From NCBI RefSeq assembly GCF_004365705.1, contig NZ_SOBN01000001.1, positions 2,186,555-2,250,554 on the forward strand: DNA of 64,000 nt, given 5' to 3'. The translations under genes were made by a program, and so were the position numbers. How positions within the stretch are numbered: the first letter of the stretch is position 1; every line of letters begins with the position of its first letter. Origin of the DNA: Streptomyces sp. 846.5. Lineage in GTDB: Bacteria > Actinomycetota > Actinomycetes > Streptomycetales > Streptomycetaceae. The notes beneath the pieces are model-generated. The model was not told the DNA's origin, did not search any database, and saw only the letters and a program-made list of their open reading frames with translations. Positions 21,532-28,893 of the stretch are shown piece by piece.

Positions 21532-22573
21532 TCGAGGCAGCAGTTCCCACCAGCCCGACCTTCGCCACCACGGCGACACCGAGGTCGGCGGCGGGCTGGT
21601 CGATCTCGCGGTGAACGTCAGGGCGGGCACACCCCCGCCCTGGCTGCGGCAGCTGCTGGCGGACACCCTGGGCGGCCTGGCCGCCTACCCGGACGGACGC
21701 TCCGCCCGCGCGGCAGTGGCCCGCCGGCACCGGCGCCCGGACAGCGAGACGCTGCTCACCTCGGGCGCCGCCGAGGCGTTCGTGCTGCTGGCCCGAACGC
21801 TCAGGCCGCGCCGGGCGGTTGTGGTGCACCCCCAGTTCACCGAGCCGGAGGCGGCGCTGCGCGACGCCGGGCACCCGGTGGAGCGGCTGGTGCTCCGCCC
21901 CAGGAACGGATTCCGGCTCGATCCGGCGGCCGTCCCCGACGACGCCGACCTGGTGGTGGTCGGCAACCCCACCAACCCGACCTCGATCCTGCACCCGGCC
22001 GCCGATCTCGCGGCGCTGGCCCGTCCCGGCCGGACCCTGGTGGTGGACGAGGCCTTCGCGGACACCGTGCCGGGCGAGGCGGAGAGCCTGGCCGGACGGC
22101 GCGACCTGCCGGGCGTGGTGGTGCTGCGCAGCCTCACCAAGACCTGGGGCCTGGCCGGGCTGCGCATCGGCTACGTGCTCGCCGCCCCCGGGATGATCGC
22201 CGCCCTGGAGGCCGCCCAGCCGCTGTGGCCGGTCTCGACGCCGGCCCTGGTCGCGGCCGAGGCGTGCAGCACCCCGGCCGCGCTCGCCGAGGCCGAGGCG
22301 GCCGCCCGCGCCACCGCCGAGGACCGGGAGTACCTGCTCTCCCGACTCGCGGAGCTGCCCACCATCCGGACCTACGGTCAGCCCGCTGCATCGTTCGTCC
22401 TCGTCCGGATGGCCGGCGCCACTACCGTCCGGGAGCGGCTGCGCGGTACCGGGTTCGCCGTCAGGCGCGGGGACACCTTCCCAGGTCTGGGCCCTGACTG
22501 GCTGCGGATCGCAGTGCGCGACAAGGCCACCCTGGACGCCTTCTTCGAGGCGCTGACGGCGCTTCAACTCTAA
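21521..22573 (+). CDS. cobC: Threonine-phosphate decarboxylase-like PLP enzyme (CobC/CobD family)
   Basis: A 350-residue class I/II aminotransferase-fold protein. The PLP lysine lies in SLTKTWGLAGLRIGY (Lys about 206), preceded by VVGNPTNPTSIL and VVDEAFAD, the usual cofactor contacts of the histidinol-phosphate aminotransferase family. In a cobalamin operon this family supplies (R)-1-amino-2-propanol O-phosphate from threonine phosphate. ATG 21521 is inside the end of cbiX, in another frame. The alternative, a histidinol-phosphate aminotransferase, is less likely from context. The operon ends here; no hairpin is evident before the next promoter. Confidence 0.85.
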   Translation: MSTDRGSSSHQPDLRHHGDTEVGGGLVDLAVNVRAGTPPPWLRQLLADTLGGLAAYPDGRSARAAVARRHRRPDSETLLTSGAAEAFVLLARTLRPRRAVVVHPQFTEPEAALRDAGHPVERLVLRPRNGFRLDPAAVPDDADLVVVGNPTNPTSILHPAADLAALARPGRTLVVDEAFADTVPGEAESLAGRRDLPGVVVLRSLTKTWGLAGLRIGYVLAAPGMIAALEAAQPLWPVSTPALVAAEACSTPAALAEAEAAARATAEDREYLLSRLAELPTIRTYGQPAASFVLVRMAGATTVRERLRGTGFAVRRGDTFPGLGPDWLRIAVRDKATLDAFFEALTALQL

Positions 22574-22601
22574 TTCACATACCTGAACTTTGTCCAGCAT
22601 C

Positions 22602-22630
22602 TTGACTCCGCCGATTCGACGGCGTGTCAT
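22602..22630 (+). promoter_or_regulatory. Candidate promoter for the polysaccharide lyase gene
   Basis: TTGACT (22602-22607), 17-bp spacer, TGTCAT (22625-22630), then a ribosome site GAGGA shortly before ATG 22669. The fit to a sigma-70-type promoter is reasonable but unproven. Confidence 0.4.
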
Positions 22631-22668
22631 GTCCTCACACCTGACCCCACGTCACCGAGGACGCACGC

Positions 22669-25101
22669 ATGGACGACAGCACGCACCTCGCCGCACCCCT
22701 GCGCCGCCGCCACTTCCTCGGCGCCGGCGCCGCCGTGACCGGAGCCGCACTGCTCGGAGCCGGCGCCACCCGAACCGCCACCGCCGCGACCCCCACCGCG
22801 GCGGTGGCCCCGGCCTCCGCAGCCGACGCGTTCGACCAGCTCCGCGGCGTCTGGTCGGACATCCTCACCGGCGGCAGCGCCGTCGACCCTACCGACCCCG
22901 ACTACGCGACGGCCATCGCCACCATCGACGCCACCGCCGCGGCCGCCATCGCGCGCTACGACGACTCCGCCACCCCCGCGTCCGTCTACACCGACCTGCC
23001 GTTCACCCATGTCGAGAACGCCAGCGGCACCTACTACCGGATCCGCGACACCGCCATCGCCTGGGCCACCCCGGGCTCGGCCCACCACCAGGACGCCGCC
23101 GTCGCCGCCCGCCTGGTCGCCGCGCTGAAGCTGATCGGCACCGCCTACTACAACCCCTCCTCCGCCGAGGTCGGCAACTGGTACCACTGGGAGATCGGCG
23201 CCCCGCAGGCCCTGGTCAACGCCTGCGCCGTGCTGGGCAGCCAGGTCCCCGCCGCCGACCTGGCGACCTACCTCGGCACCGTGGCCCACTTCGTGCCCGA
23301 CCCCACCCACCAGCAGTCCGGCACCGTCCTCACCACCGGCGCCAACCGCTCCGACATGTGCCAGATCACCATCCTGCGCGGCATCCTCGCCAAGGACGGC
23401 GCCCTGATCGCGCTCGGCCGCGACAAGCTCTCCGACATCTACCCCTACGTCACCAGCTCGGACGGCTACTACCGCGACGGCGGCTACATCCAGCACGGCA
23501 CAATCCCCTACAACGGGCACTACTCCTACGTCCTGCTGAACGACCTCAGCCAGCTCTCGCTGCTGCTCAACGGCTCCGGCTGGCCGATCACCGACCCCCA
23601 GTTCTCGGTCATCCTGGACTCGGTGGACCTCACCTACGCGCCGTTCATGTACGACGGACTGGTGATGGACGTGGTCCGCGGCCGCTTCCTGTCCCGCCAG
23701 GGCGAGACCGACCACGACGCCGGGCACGCCGTCACCGAGGCGATCCTCCGGCTGATCCCGGTCGGCTCCCGGGACCAGCAGAAGCGCTGGAAGGCGCTCT
23801 GCAAGGGCTGGATCGAGCGCGAGACTTCCACCACCATCCGGGCGTCGGCCACCCCCGCGCGGATGGCCCTGGTGAAGTCGGTCCTGGACGACACCAGGGT
23901 GCACGCCATCGGCCAGGGCCCCGGCCACGTCCAGCAGCCCTCGATCGAACGCGCCGTGCACCGCCGCCCCGGCTGGGCCTGGACGGTGGGCCTGTCCAGC
24001 AGCAGGATCGCCCGACTGGAGGCCATCAACGGCGAGAACCAGCGCGGCTGGCACACCGGCGATGGCGCGACCTACCTCTACAACGACGACAACGGCCACT
24101 ACACCGACGCCTACTGGCCCACCGTGGACTGCACCAGGCTGCCCGGCGTCACCGCGGACACCCTGCCGCTGGCCCCCAGCGCCGGCAGCGGCACCCTGCC
24201 GCCGACGACCTGGTCCGGCGGAGCGGTGCTGGACGGCAGGTGGGGCGCGGTCGGCCTGGACCTGGTCCCCTACGGCTCGCCGCTGCGGGCCAGGAACTCC
24301 TGGTTCTGCCTGGACGACGGCGTGGTGGCACTCGGCGCGGGGATCACGGGGAGCTCCGGCCACACGGTGGAGACCACCATCGAGAACCGAAACCTCCATG
24401 CCTCGGGCGGCAACCGACTGACCGTCAACGGCCGCCCGACGCCCACCACCGCGGGCTGGACCGGCAGCTTCGCAGCCTCCGGCTGGGCCCATCTGGAGGG
24501 GGTCGGCGGCTACGTCATCCCTGCGGATTCCGCCCCCGGCGCCACCCTGCGCGCCCTGCGCGAGCAGCGCACCGGCGCCTGGGCGGACATCGACAACGGA
24601 CCCAGCACCGGCGGCACCACCACGCCCTACACCAACACCTACGCCACGCTCTGGCTCGACCACGGCATCGACCCCAGCGGCGGCAGCTACGTGTATCTGC
24701 TGCTGCCAGGGGCGAGCGAGGCGAAGACCGCCCGCAGGGCGGAGCGCCCGGACGTCACCGTGCTGTCCAACACCCCGGCCCTGCAGGCGATCCACTCGCA
24801 GCGCAACAGCCTCACCGCCGCCAACTTCCTCACCGCCGGCGCCCTCCCCTCCGTGGGCGCCAACGGCCCGGCCTCGGTGCTGTTCCAGGAGCACGGCGGC
24901 CGACTCACCCTGGCGGTCAGCGACCCGACCTGCACGCAGACCTCACTGACCGTCACTCTCGATACCAGGGCCCGCTACCGTCGCGGGTTCAGCGACGATC
25001 CCGGCGTCTCCGTCGACCTCAAGGGCGCGGCCCCGGTGATCACCCTGGACCTCACCCAGGGCCTGCCCGGCACCTCCAGGACGGTGCACCTGTCCTCCTG
25101 A
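22669..25101 (+). CDS. Polysaccharide lyase family 8 (hyaluronate/chondroitin/xanthan lyase type), Tat-exported
   Basis: An 810-residue secreted enzyme that cleaves uronic-acid-containing polysaccharides by beta-elimination. The N-terminus has a twin-arginine signal (LRRRHFLGAGA, residues 11-21, then an Ala-rich stretch to about 40). The helical catalytic half shows NWYHWEIGAPQAL (Asn170), GANRSDM, GYIQHGTIP (His276) and YNGHYSYV (Tyr285), the Asn-His-Tyr set of PL8. The second half is beta-rich with GENQRGWHTGDGATYLY and the EGVGGY region. Substrate specificity cannot be read from motifs. The gene ends seven bases before the convergent LAETG protein, and a hexuronate oxidation locus lies about 9 kb downstream. 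Confidence 0.92.
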   Translation: MDDSTHLAAPLRRRHFLGAGAAVTGAALLGAGATRTATAATPTAAVAPASAADAFDQLRGVWSDILTGGSAVDPTDPDYATAIATIDATAAAAIARYDDSATPASVYTDLPFTHVENASGTYYRIRDTAIAWATPGSAHHQDAAVAARLVAALKLIGTAYYNPSSAEVGNWYHWEIGAPQALVNACAVLGSQVPAADLATYLGTVAHFVPDPTHQQSGTVLTTGANRSDMCQITILRGILAKDGALIALGRDKLSDIYPYVTSSDGYYRDGGYIQHGTIPYNGHYSYVLLNDLSQLSLLLNGSGWPITDPQFSVILDSVDLTYAPFMYDGLVMDVVRGRFLSRQGETDHDAGHAVTEAILRLIPVGSRDQQKRWKALCKGWIERETSTTIRASATPARMALVKSVLDDTRVHAIGQGPGHVQQPSIERAVHRRPGWAWTVGLSSSRIARLEAINGENQRGWHTGDGATYLYNDDNGHYTDAYWPTVDCTRLPGVTADTLPLAPSAGSGTLPPTTWSGGAVLDGRWGAVGLDLVPYGSPLRARNSWFCLDDGVVALGAGITGSSGHTVETTIENRNLHASGGNRLTVNGRPTPTTAGWTGSFAASGWAHLEGVGGYVIPADSAPGATLRALREQRTGAWADIDNGPSTGGTTTPYTNTYATLWLDHGIDPSGGSYVYLLLPGASEAKTARRAERPDVTVLSNTPALQAIHSQRNSLTAANFLTAGALPSVGANGPASVLFQEHGGRLTLAVSDPTCTQTSLTVTLDTRARYRRGFSDDPGVSVDLKGAAPVITLDLTQGLPGTSRTVHLSS

Positions 25102-25107
25102 CCCGGC

Positions 25108-26112
25108 TCAGTGCCGACGCCGCCGCCTGCGGGTCGTCCCCACGACTGCGGCACCGGCGCCGACCAGCACCAGCGCGACGCCGGCTATCACCGGGGTGTT
25201 GCTGCCGCCGCCGGTCTCGGCGAGGTTGGTGGTGGCAGCGGCCGGCGAGGCCGCGGCAGCGGAGGCCGAGGCCGAGGCCGAGGTCTGCGGCGGCGGGGGC
25301 AGAGCGGCCCCGCTCGCCGAGGCGGACCCGCCGGGCGCGGCCGAGCCGGAGGCAGAGGCAGAGGCGGAGGTCGACGGCGTGGACGAGTTGCCGCCCTGAC
25401 TGCCACCCTGCTGACCCTTGGCGCAGTGCACGGCCGCGAGTTCGACCGTTCCGGTGACCTCGGCGACGTTCAGACTCAGCGGATTGACACGGACGTTGAG
25501 CTCCAGCGCGGTGGCGGCCGCCGCGGAGGAGGTCACCGTCTTCCTGGAGAGCTCCAGGTCGACCACCCCGATGCCGGGCACGCTGACCCTGGTCGGACCG
25601 GCCGCGCTCAGCGAGACCCCCTTGCCCAGCACGCTCAGCGTCCCCAGGATGCTGACGTCCGCGCTGGGCCGCCCGTCCACCGGGCAGTCCGCGGTGGCGT
25701 GCACCTCCTTGAGGCCCACCACCTGGGTGAGCAGCCCGGGGAGGCTGATGTTCGCCTTGACCAGATCGACCTGGGCATGGGCGCCGTGCCTGTCCACGGT
25801 GGCGGCGCTGTGGCCCAGGGTGGCGTCGAGCAGCGTCAGCTGCCGACCCTGGTCGACGCCGCCGATGGTCGTCGTCAGCATCGAGCCGTCCACGCTCCGG
25901 GGCGCGTGCACCGCGTTCAGGGTGAGGTCCACCGGGATGTCCACGGTGCCGTTGATCAGTTTGACGTCCAGCGCGAGCCCGGCGGTGGTGGCTGACGCCG
26001 TACCCCACGCGGTGCCGTCGGCACCGTCGGCGCGGGCGGGCTGGGCCGCCGCGAGCAGCGAGACGGCGAGTAAGGCGCCGGCGGCGGAGCCGGCGCGGCG
26101 GATGGTCATCAT
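25108..26112 (-). CDS. Secreted LAETG cell-wall-anchored protein of unknown function
   Basis: A 334-residue exported protein. Residues about 1-32 are a signal peptide (TIRRAGSAAGALLAVSLLAAAQPARA). A beta-rich globular part with one cysteine pair (DCPVDGRPSAD, and VHCAKGQ) follows to about 232. A Ser/Ala/Gly stalk (STSASASASGSA-type repeats, about 240-290) leads to LAETGGG, a hydrophobic helix and an arginine-rich end (RRRRRRH). This is the sorting signal of actinomycete class E sortases. Two ATGs are adjacent (26107 and 26110 on this strand); the upstream one is used, with a GGGGG ribosome-like stretch. No sortase gene is in the window. The globular domain is not recognised. Confidence 0.82.
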   Translation of the reverse strand: MMTIRRAGSAAGALLAVSLLAAAQPARADGADGTAWGTASATTAGLALDVKLINGTVDIPVDLTLNAVHAPRSVDGSMLTTTIGGVDQGRQLTLLDATLGHSAATVDRHGAHAQVDLVKANISLPGLLTQVVGLKEVHATADCPVDGRPSADVSILGTLSVLGKGVSLSAAGPTRVSVPGIGVVDLELSRKTVTSSAAAATALELNVRVNPLSLNVAEVTGTVELAAVHCAKGQQGGSQGGNSSTPSTSASASASGSAAPGGSASASGAALPPPPQTSASASASAAAASPAAATTNLAETGGGSNTPVIAGVALVLVGAGAAVVGTTRRRRRRH

Positions 26113-26231
26113 AGGAGCCCCCACAGGTGTTCGTCGATCACAGACAGCAAGGAGAAGGCGCCGGACGCTCACCCCCTGTAATGGAGTGCCCGGACGCAAT
26201 CGTGGATGCGGCCTATCCTTACGAACCGTGC

Positions 26232-26275
26232 GTCACTCTGGAGGCACACAGAGTGTGTTCACCCGAACGAGTGAC
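26232..26275. promoter_or_regulatory. Nested inverted repeats upstream of the LAETG protein gene
   Basis: GTCACTC (26232-26238) pairs with GAGTGAC (26269-26275), enclosing CACAC-aga-GTGTG (26245-26257) and GTTC-accc-GAAC (26257-26268). On the minus strand TAAGGATA (26221-26214) could be a -10 box, which would place the outer arms around the -35 region. An operator for an unknown regulator is the likeliest reading. Confidence 0.4.
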
Positions 26276-26307
26276 AGAACCTCAGGTGTCGCTGCCGTCC
26301 CACCAGT

Positions 26308-26985
26308 TCAGGGCAGGCGCCAGTCAATCGGCTGCGCGCCCTGTCGTACCAACAGTTCATTGGTCCGGCTGAACGGGCGGGAGCCGAAGAAGCCCCGATC
26401 CGCCGACCTGGGGCTTGGGTGCGGCGCCTCCAGGCAGGGCGCGGGACCCAGCAGCGGGCGCAGATTGCGGGCGTCGCGCCCCCAGAGAATGGCCACCAGC
26501 GCCGGCCCGCGCTCGACCAGTGCCCGGATCGCCTGCTCGGTCACGGCCTCCCAGCCCTTGTCGCGGTGGGCGTTGGGATTGCGCGGCGCGGTGGTGAGCG
26601 ACCGGTTGAGCAGCAGCACGCCCTGTTCGGTCCAGGGCGTCAGATCGCCACTGCTCGGCGCAGGCAGGCCGAGGTCCTGCTGGTACTCCTGGAAGATGTT
26701 GATCAGGCTGCCCGGCAGCGGCCGCACCTCGGGCGCCACCGAGAACGACAGGCCCACCGCGTGCCCCGGCGTGGGGTAGGGGTCCTGACCCACGATCAGT
26801 ACCCGGACCTGCTCGAACGGCTGCTGGAACGCCCGCAGCACCTGCGGCCCCGGCGGCAGGTAGCCGCGCCCGGCGGCGATCTCCGCGCGCAGGAAGTCGC
26901 CCATCACGGCGACCTGCCCGGCGACCGGCTCCAGCGCCTTGGCCCAGCCGGGCTCGACGATCTCATGCAAAGGACGTGCGGCCAT
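26308..26985 (-). CDS. ung: Uracil-DNA glycosylase, family 1
   Basis: Removes uracil from DNA to start base-excision repair. The 225-residue product carries the water-activating motif [17 protein letters not shown] (about residues 65-81), the [22 protein letters not shown] block (about 124-145), and the DNA-intercalation motif [18 protein letters not shown] (about 189-206). All catalytic positions look intact (Asp in GQDPY, His in HPSP). A possible -10 element TAGAGT lies eight bases before the ATG on this strand, so the mRNA might be leaderless. It is a stand-alone gene. Confidence 0.96.
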   Translation of the reverse strand: MAARPLHEIVEPGWAKALEPVAGQVAVMGDFLRAEIAAGRGYLPPGPQVLRAFQQPFEQVRVLIVGQDPYPTPGHAVGLSFSVAPEVRPLPGSLINIFQEYQQDLGLPAPSSGDLTPWTEQGVLLLNRSLTTAPRNPNAHRDKGWEAVTEQAIRALVERGPALVAILWGRDARNLRPLLGPAPCLEAPHPSPRSADRGFFGSRPFSRTNELLVRQGAQPIDWRLP

Positions 26986-27063
26986 GGAGCGTCACTCTAA
27001 TGCCACACCGACCCCCTTCTCCACGCGCGCGACAAACCCTGCGAAACAGGAAAGAATCGCCCC

Positions 27064-27792
27064 ATGAACGCGCCGCCGGCCCCGGCACGACCCGTCCCGG
27101 AGCCACCGCACCATCTCGTCCGGGCCCTGGCCGCCACCTGGACGTACGTCCGCCGTGCGCCCGGCACCCACCTCTGGCTGCTCGCCCTGTTCGTCACCAC
27201 CGTGGCGATCCACCACATGAGCCCGGATTTCGAGGAGGACTTCCTCCGCCAGCGCTCCACCAATCTGCACCAGCTGGCCACCGACCCGGTCCGGGTGCTG
27301 ATCGCCAGCGCGTTCTGGCTGGACGGCGGCAGCTGGGTCCCCTACGCCTTCCTGTACACCGTCTTCCACGCCCCCGCCGAGCGCTGGCTCGGCACCTGGC
27401 GCTGGCTGGTCGCCGTGGCCGTCTGCCATGTCGGCGCCACCTACATCAGCGAGGGCGTCCTCTACGTGGCCATCCACCAGGGCCGGGCCCCGGAGTCGGC
27501 CGTCAACACCCTTGACGTGGGCGTCAGTTACGCCCTGGCCGGGATCCAGGCCCTGCTCTTCTACCGGATCGCCGACCCCTGGCGCTGGTTCTACCTGGCA
27601 GCCGTCCTGCTCTGGTACGGCTCGGCCCTGGTCCACGGCCGCACCTTCACCGACGTCGGCCACCTCACCGCCGCCCTGCTCGGTCTCGCCTGCTACCCGC
27701 TCACCTTCGGCCGGGACGGGGTCTGGCAGCCGTCCCGGTCGAGGGCCGTCACCTGGCTGCGCGGCCTGCGCCACCGCTCAGCCGACCACTGA
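27064..27792 (+). CDS. Rhomboid-like integral membrane protein
   Basis: A 242-residue protein with about six hydrophobic segments. It resembles the actinobacterial rhomboid-like family. A serine lies in DVGVSYALAG (Ser155), where intramembrane proteases have GxSG, and a histidine in DVGHLTAALLG (His200), where the catalytic His would sit two helices later. GVSY instead of GxSG leaves activity uncertain. AERWLGTWRW (about 105-114) may match the rhomboid L1 loop region. The start is ATG 27064; ggaaagaa lies just upstream. Its last 15 bases overlap the end of the convergent amidohydrolase gene. Its partner and substrate are unknown. Confidence 0.72.
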   Translation: MNAPPAPARPVPEPPHHLVRALAATWTYVRRAPGTHLWLLALFVTTVAIHHMSPDFEEDFLRQRSTNLHQLATDPVRVLIASAFWLDGGSWVPYAFLYTVFHAPAERWLGTWRWLVAVAVCHVGATYISEGVLYVAIHQGRAPESAVNTLDVGVSYALAGIQALLFYRIADPWRWFYLAAVLLWYGSALVHGRTFTDVGHLTAALLGLACYPLTFGRDGVWQPSRSRAVTWLRGLRHRSADH

Positions 27793-28893
27793 ACCCTGCA
27801 GCACCACCGCCTGCGGATCCGCCAGCACCCGCACATCCGCGCGCGGGTCCTCCCGGTAGACGACCAGGTCGGCCGGGGCCCCCTCGGTCAGCCCGGGACG
27901 TCCCAGCCACTCCCGCGCGGACCAGCTGGCCGCCGCCAGCGCGGTCAGCGGCGGCAGTCCGGCGGCGACCAGCTCGGCGACCTCGTCCGCCACCAGTCCG
28001 TGCGGAAGCGAGCCGCCGGCGTCGGTGCCCACGAAGACCGGGACGCCCGCGTCGTGGGCCGCCGCGACGGTGGCGTAGCGGCGTTGGTGAAGCTCCCTCA
28101 TATGCCGGGCGTAGCCCGGGAACTTGCCCTCGGCCGCGGAGGCGATGCCCGGAAAGGTAGCGATGTTGACCAGGGTCGGCACGATCGCCACCCCCCGCTC
28201 GGCGAACTGCGGCAGCGTCTCCTCGGTGAGGCCGGTCGCGTGCTCCACGCAGTCGATCCCCGCCTCCACCAGGTCCGCCAGCGACTCCTCGGCGAAGCAG
28301 TGCGCGGTGACCCGCGCCCCCTCGGCGTGGGCGGCGGCCATCGCCTCGTCCAGGGCCCAGCGCGGCCAGCACGGCGCCAGGTCCCCGGTCTTCCGGTCGA
28401 TCCAGTCACCGACCAGCTTCACCCAGCCGTCGCCACGCCGCGCCTCCTGCCGGACGTACGCGGCGAGGTCGCCGGGCTCGATCTCATGGGCGTAGTTGCG
28501 GATGTAGCGGCGGGTACGGGCGATGTGCCGCCCTGCCCTGATGATCCGCGGCAGGTCGTCCCGGTCGTCCATCCAGCGGGTGTCGGACGGCGATCCGGCG
28601 TCGCGCAGCAGCAGCGCACCCGCCCCGCGGTCGGTCAGCGCCTGCTTCTCGGCGGTGGCCCCGTCGACCGCGCCGTGGCCGTCCAGGCCGACATGGCAGT
28701 GCGCGTCCACCAGCCCGGGCAGCACCCAGCCGTCGAGCGTGCCGGCCTCGGCCGCACCCGGCGGCCGGGAGAAGGTCACCCGGCCGCCGACCACCCAGAG
28801 CTCGTCCCGCACCTCCTCGGGGCCGACCAGGATCCGGCCCCTGACGTGCAGCGGCTGCGGCTCTGCCTCCGTCTGCGTCCCCGTGGTGGTCAC
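27778..28893 (-). CDS. Metal-dependent amidohydrolase
   Basis: A 371-residue amidohydrolase-superfamily protein. Metal ligands are visible in order: DAHCHVGLDGHG (HxH, about residues 62-73), the lysine in GWVKLVGDW, ARVTAHCFAEES (His, about 194-205), EHATGLTEET (His), and GTDAGGSLPHG (Asp, about 288-298). The closing GLTEGAPADLVVYREDP is the typical N/C-terminal beta-sandwich return of cyclic amidohydrolases such as imidazolonepropionase- or prolidase-like enzymes. The substrate is unknown. The GTG start overlaps the stop of the aminopeptidase N gene (GTGA), so it forms a two-gene operon with a peptidase, which makes a peptide or amide substrate attractive but unproven. Confidence 0.85.
   Translation of the reverse strand: MTTTGTQTEAEPQPLHVRGRILVGPEEVRDELWVVGGRVTFSRPPGAAEAGTLDGWVLPGLVDAHCHVGLDGHGAVDGATAEKQALTDRGAGALLLRDAGSPSDTRWMDDRDDLPRIIRAGRHIARTRRYIRNYAHEIEPGDLAAYVRQEARRGDGWVKLVGDWIDRKTGDLAPCWPRWALDEAMAAAHAEGARVTAHCFAEESLADLVEAGIDCVEHATGLTEETLPQFAERGVAIVPTLVNIATFPGIASAAEGKFPGYARHMRELHQRRYATVAAAHDAGVPVFVGTDAGGSLPHGLVADEVAELVAAGLPPLTALAAASWSAREWLGRPGLTEGAPADLVVYREDPRADVRVLADPQAVVLQGSVVG

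Noticed and set aside
25188-25406. Arg/Pro-rich ORF and repetitive DNA antisense to and within the LAETG protein gene
   Set aside because: The repetition is explained by the Ser/Ala stalk codons of the wall protein; it is not a separate repeat element or gene.
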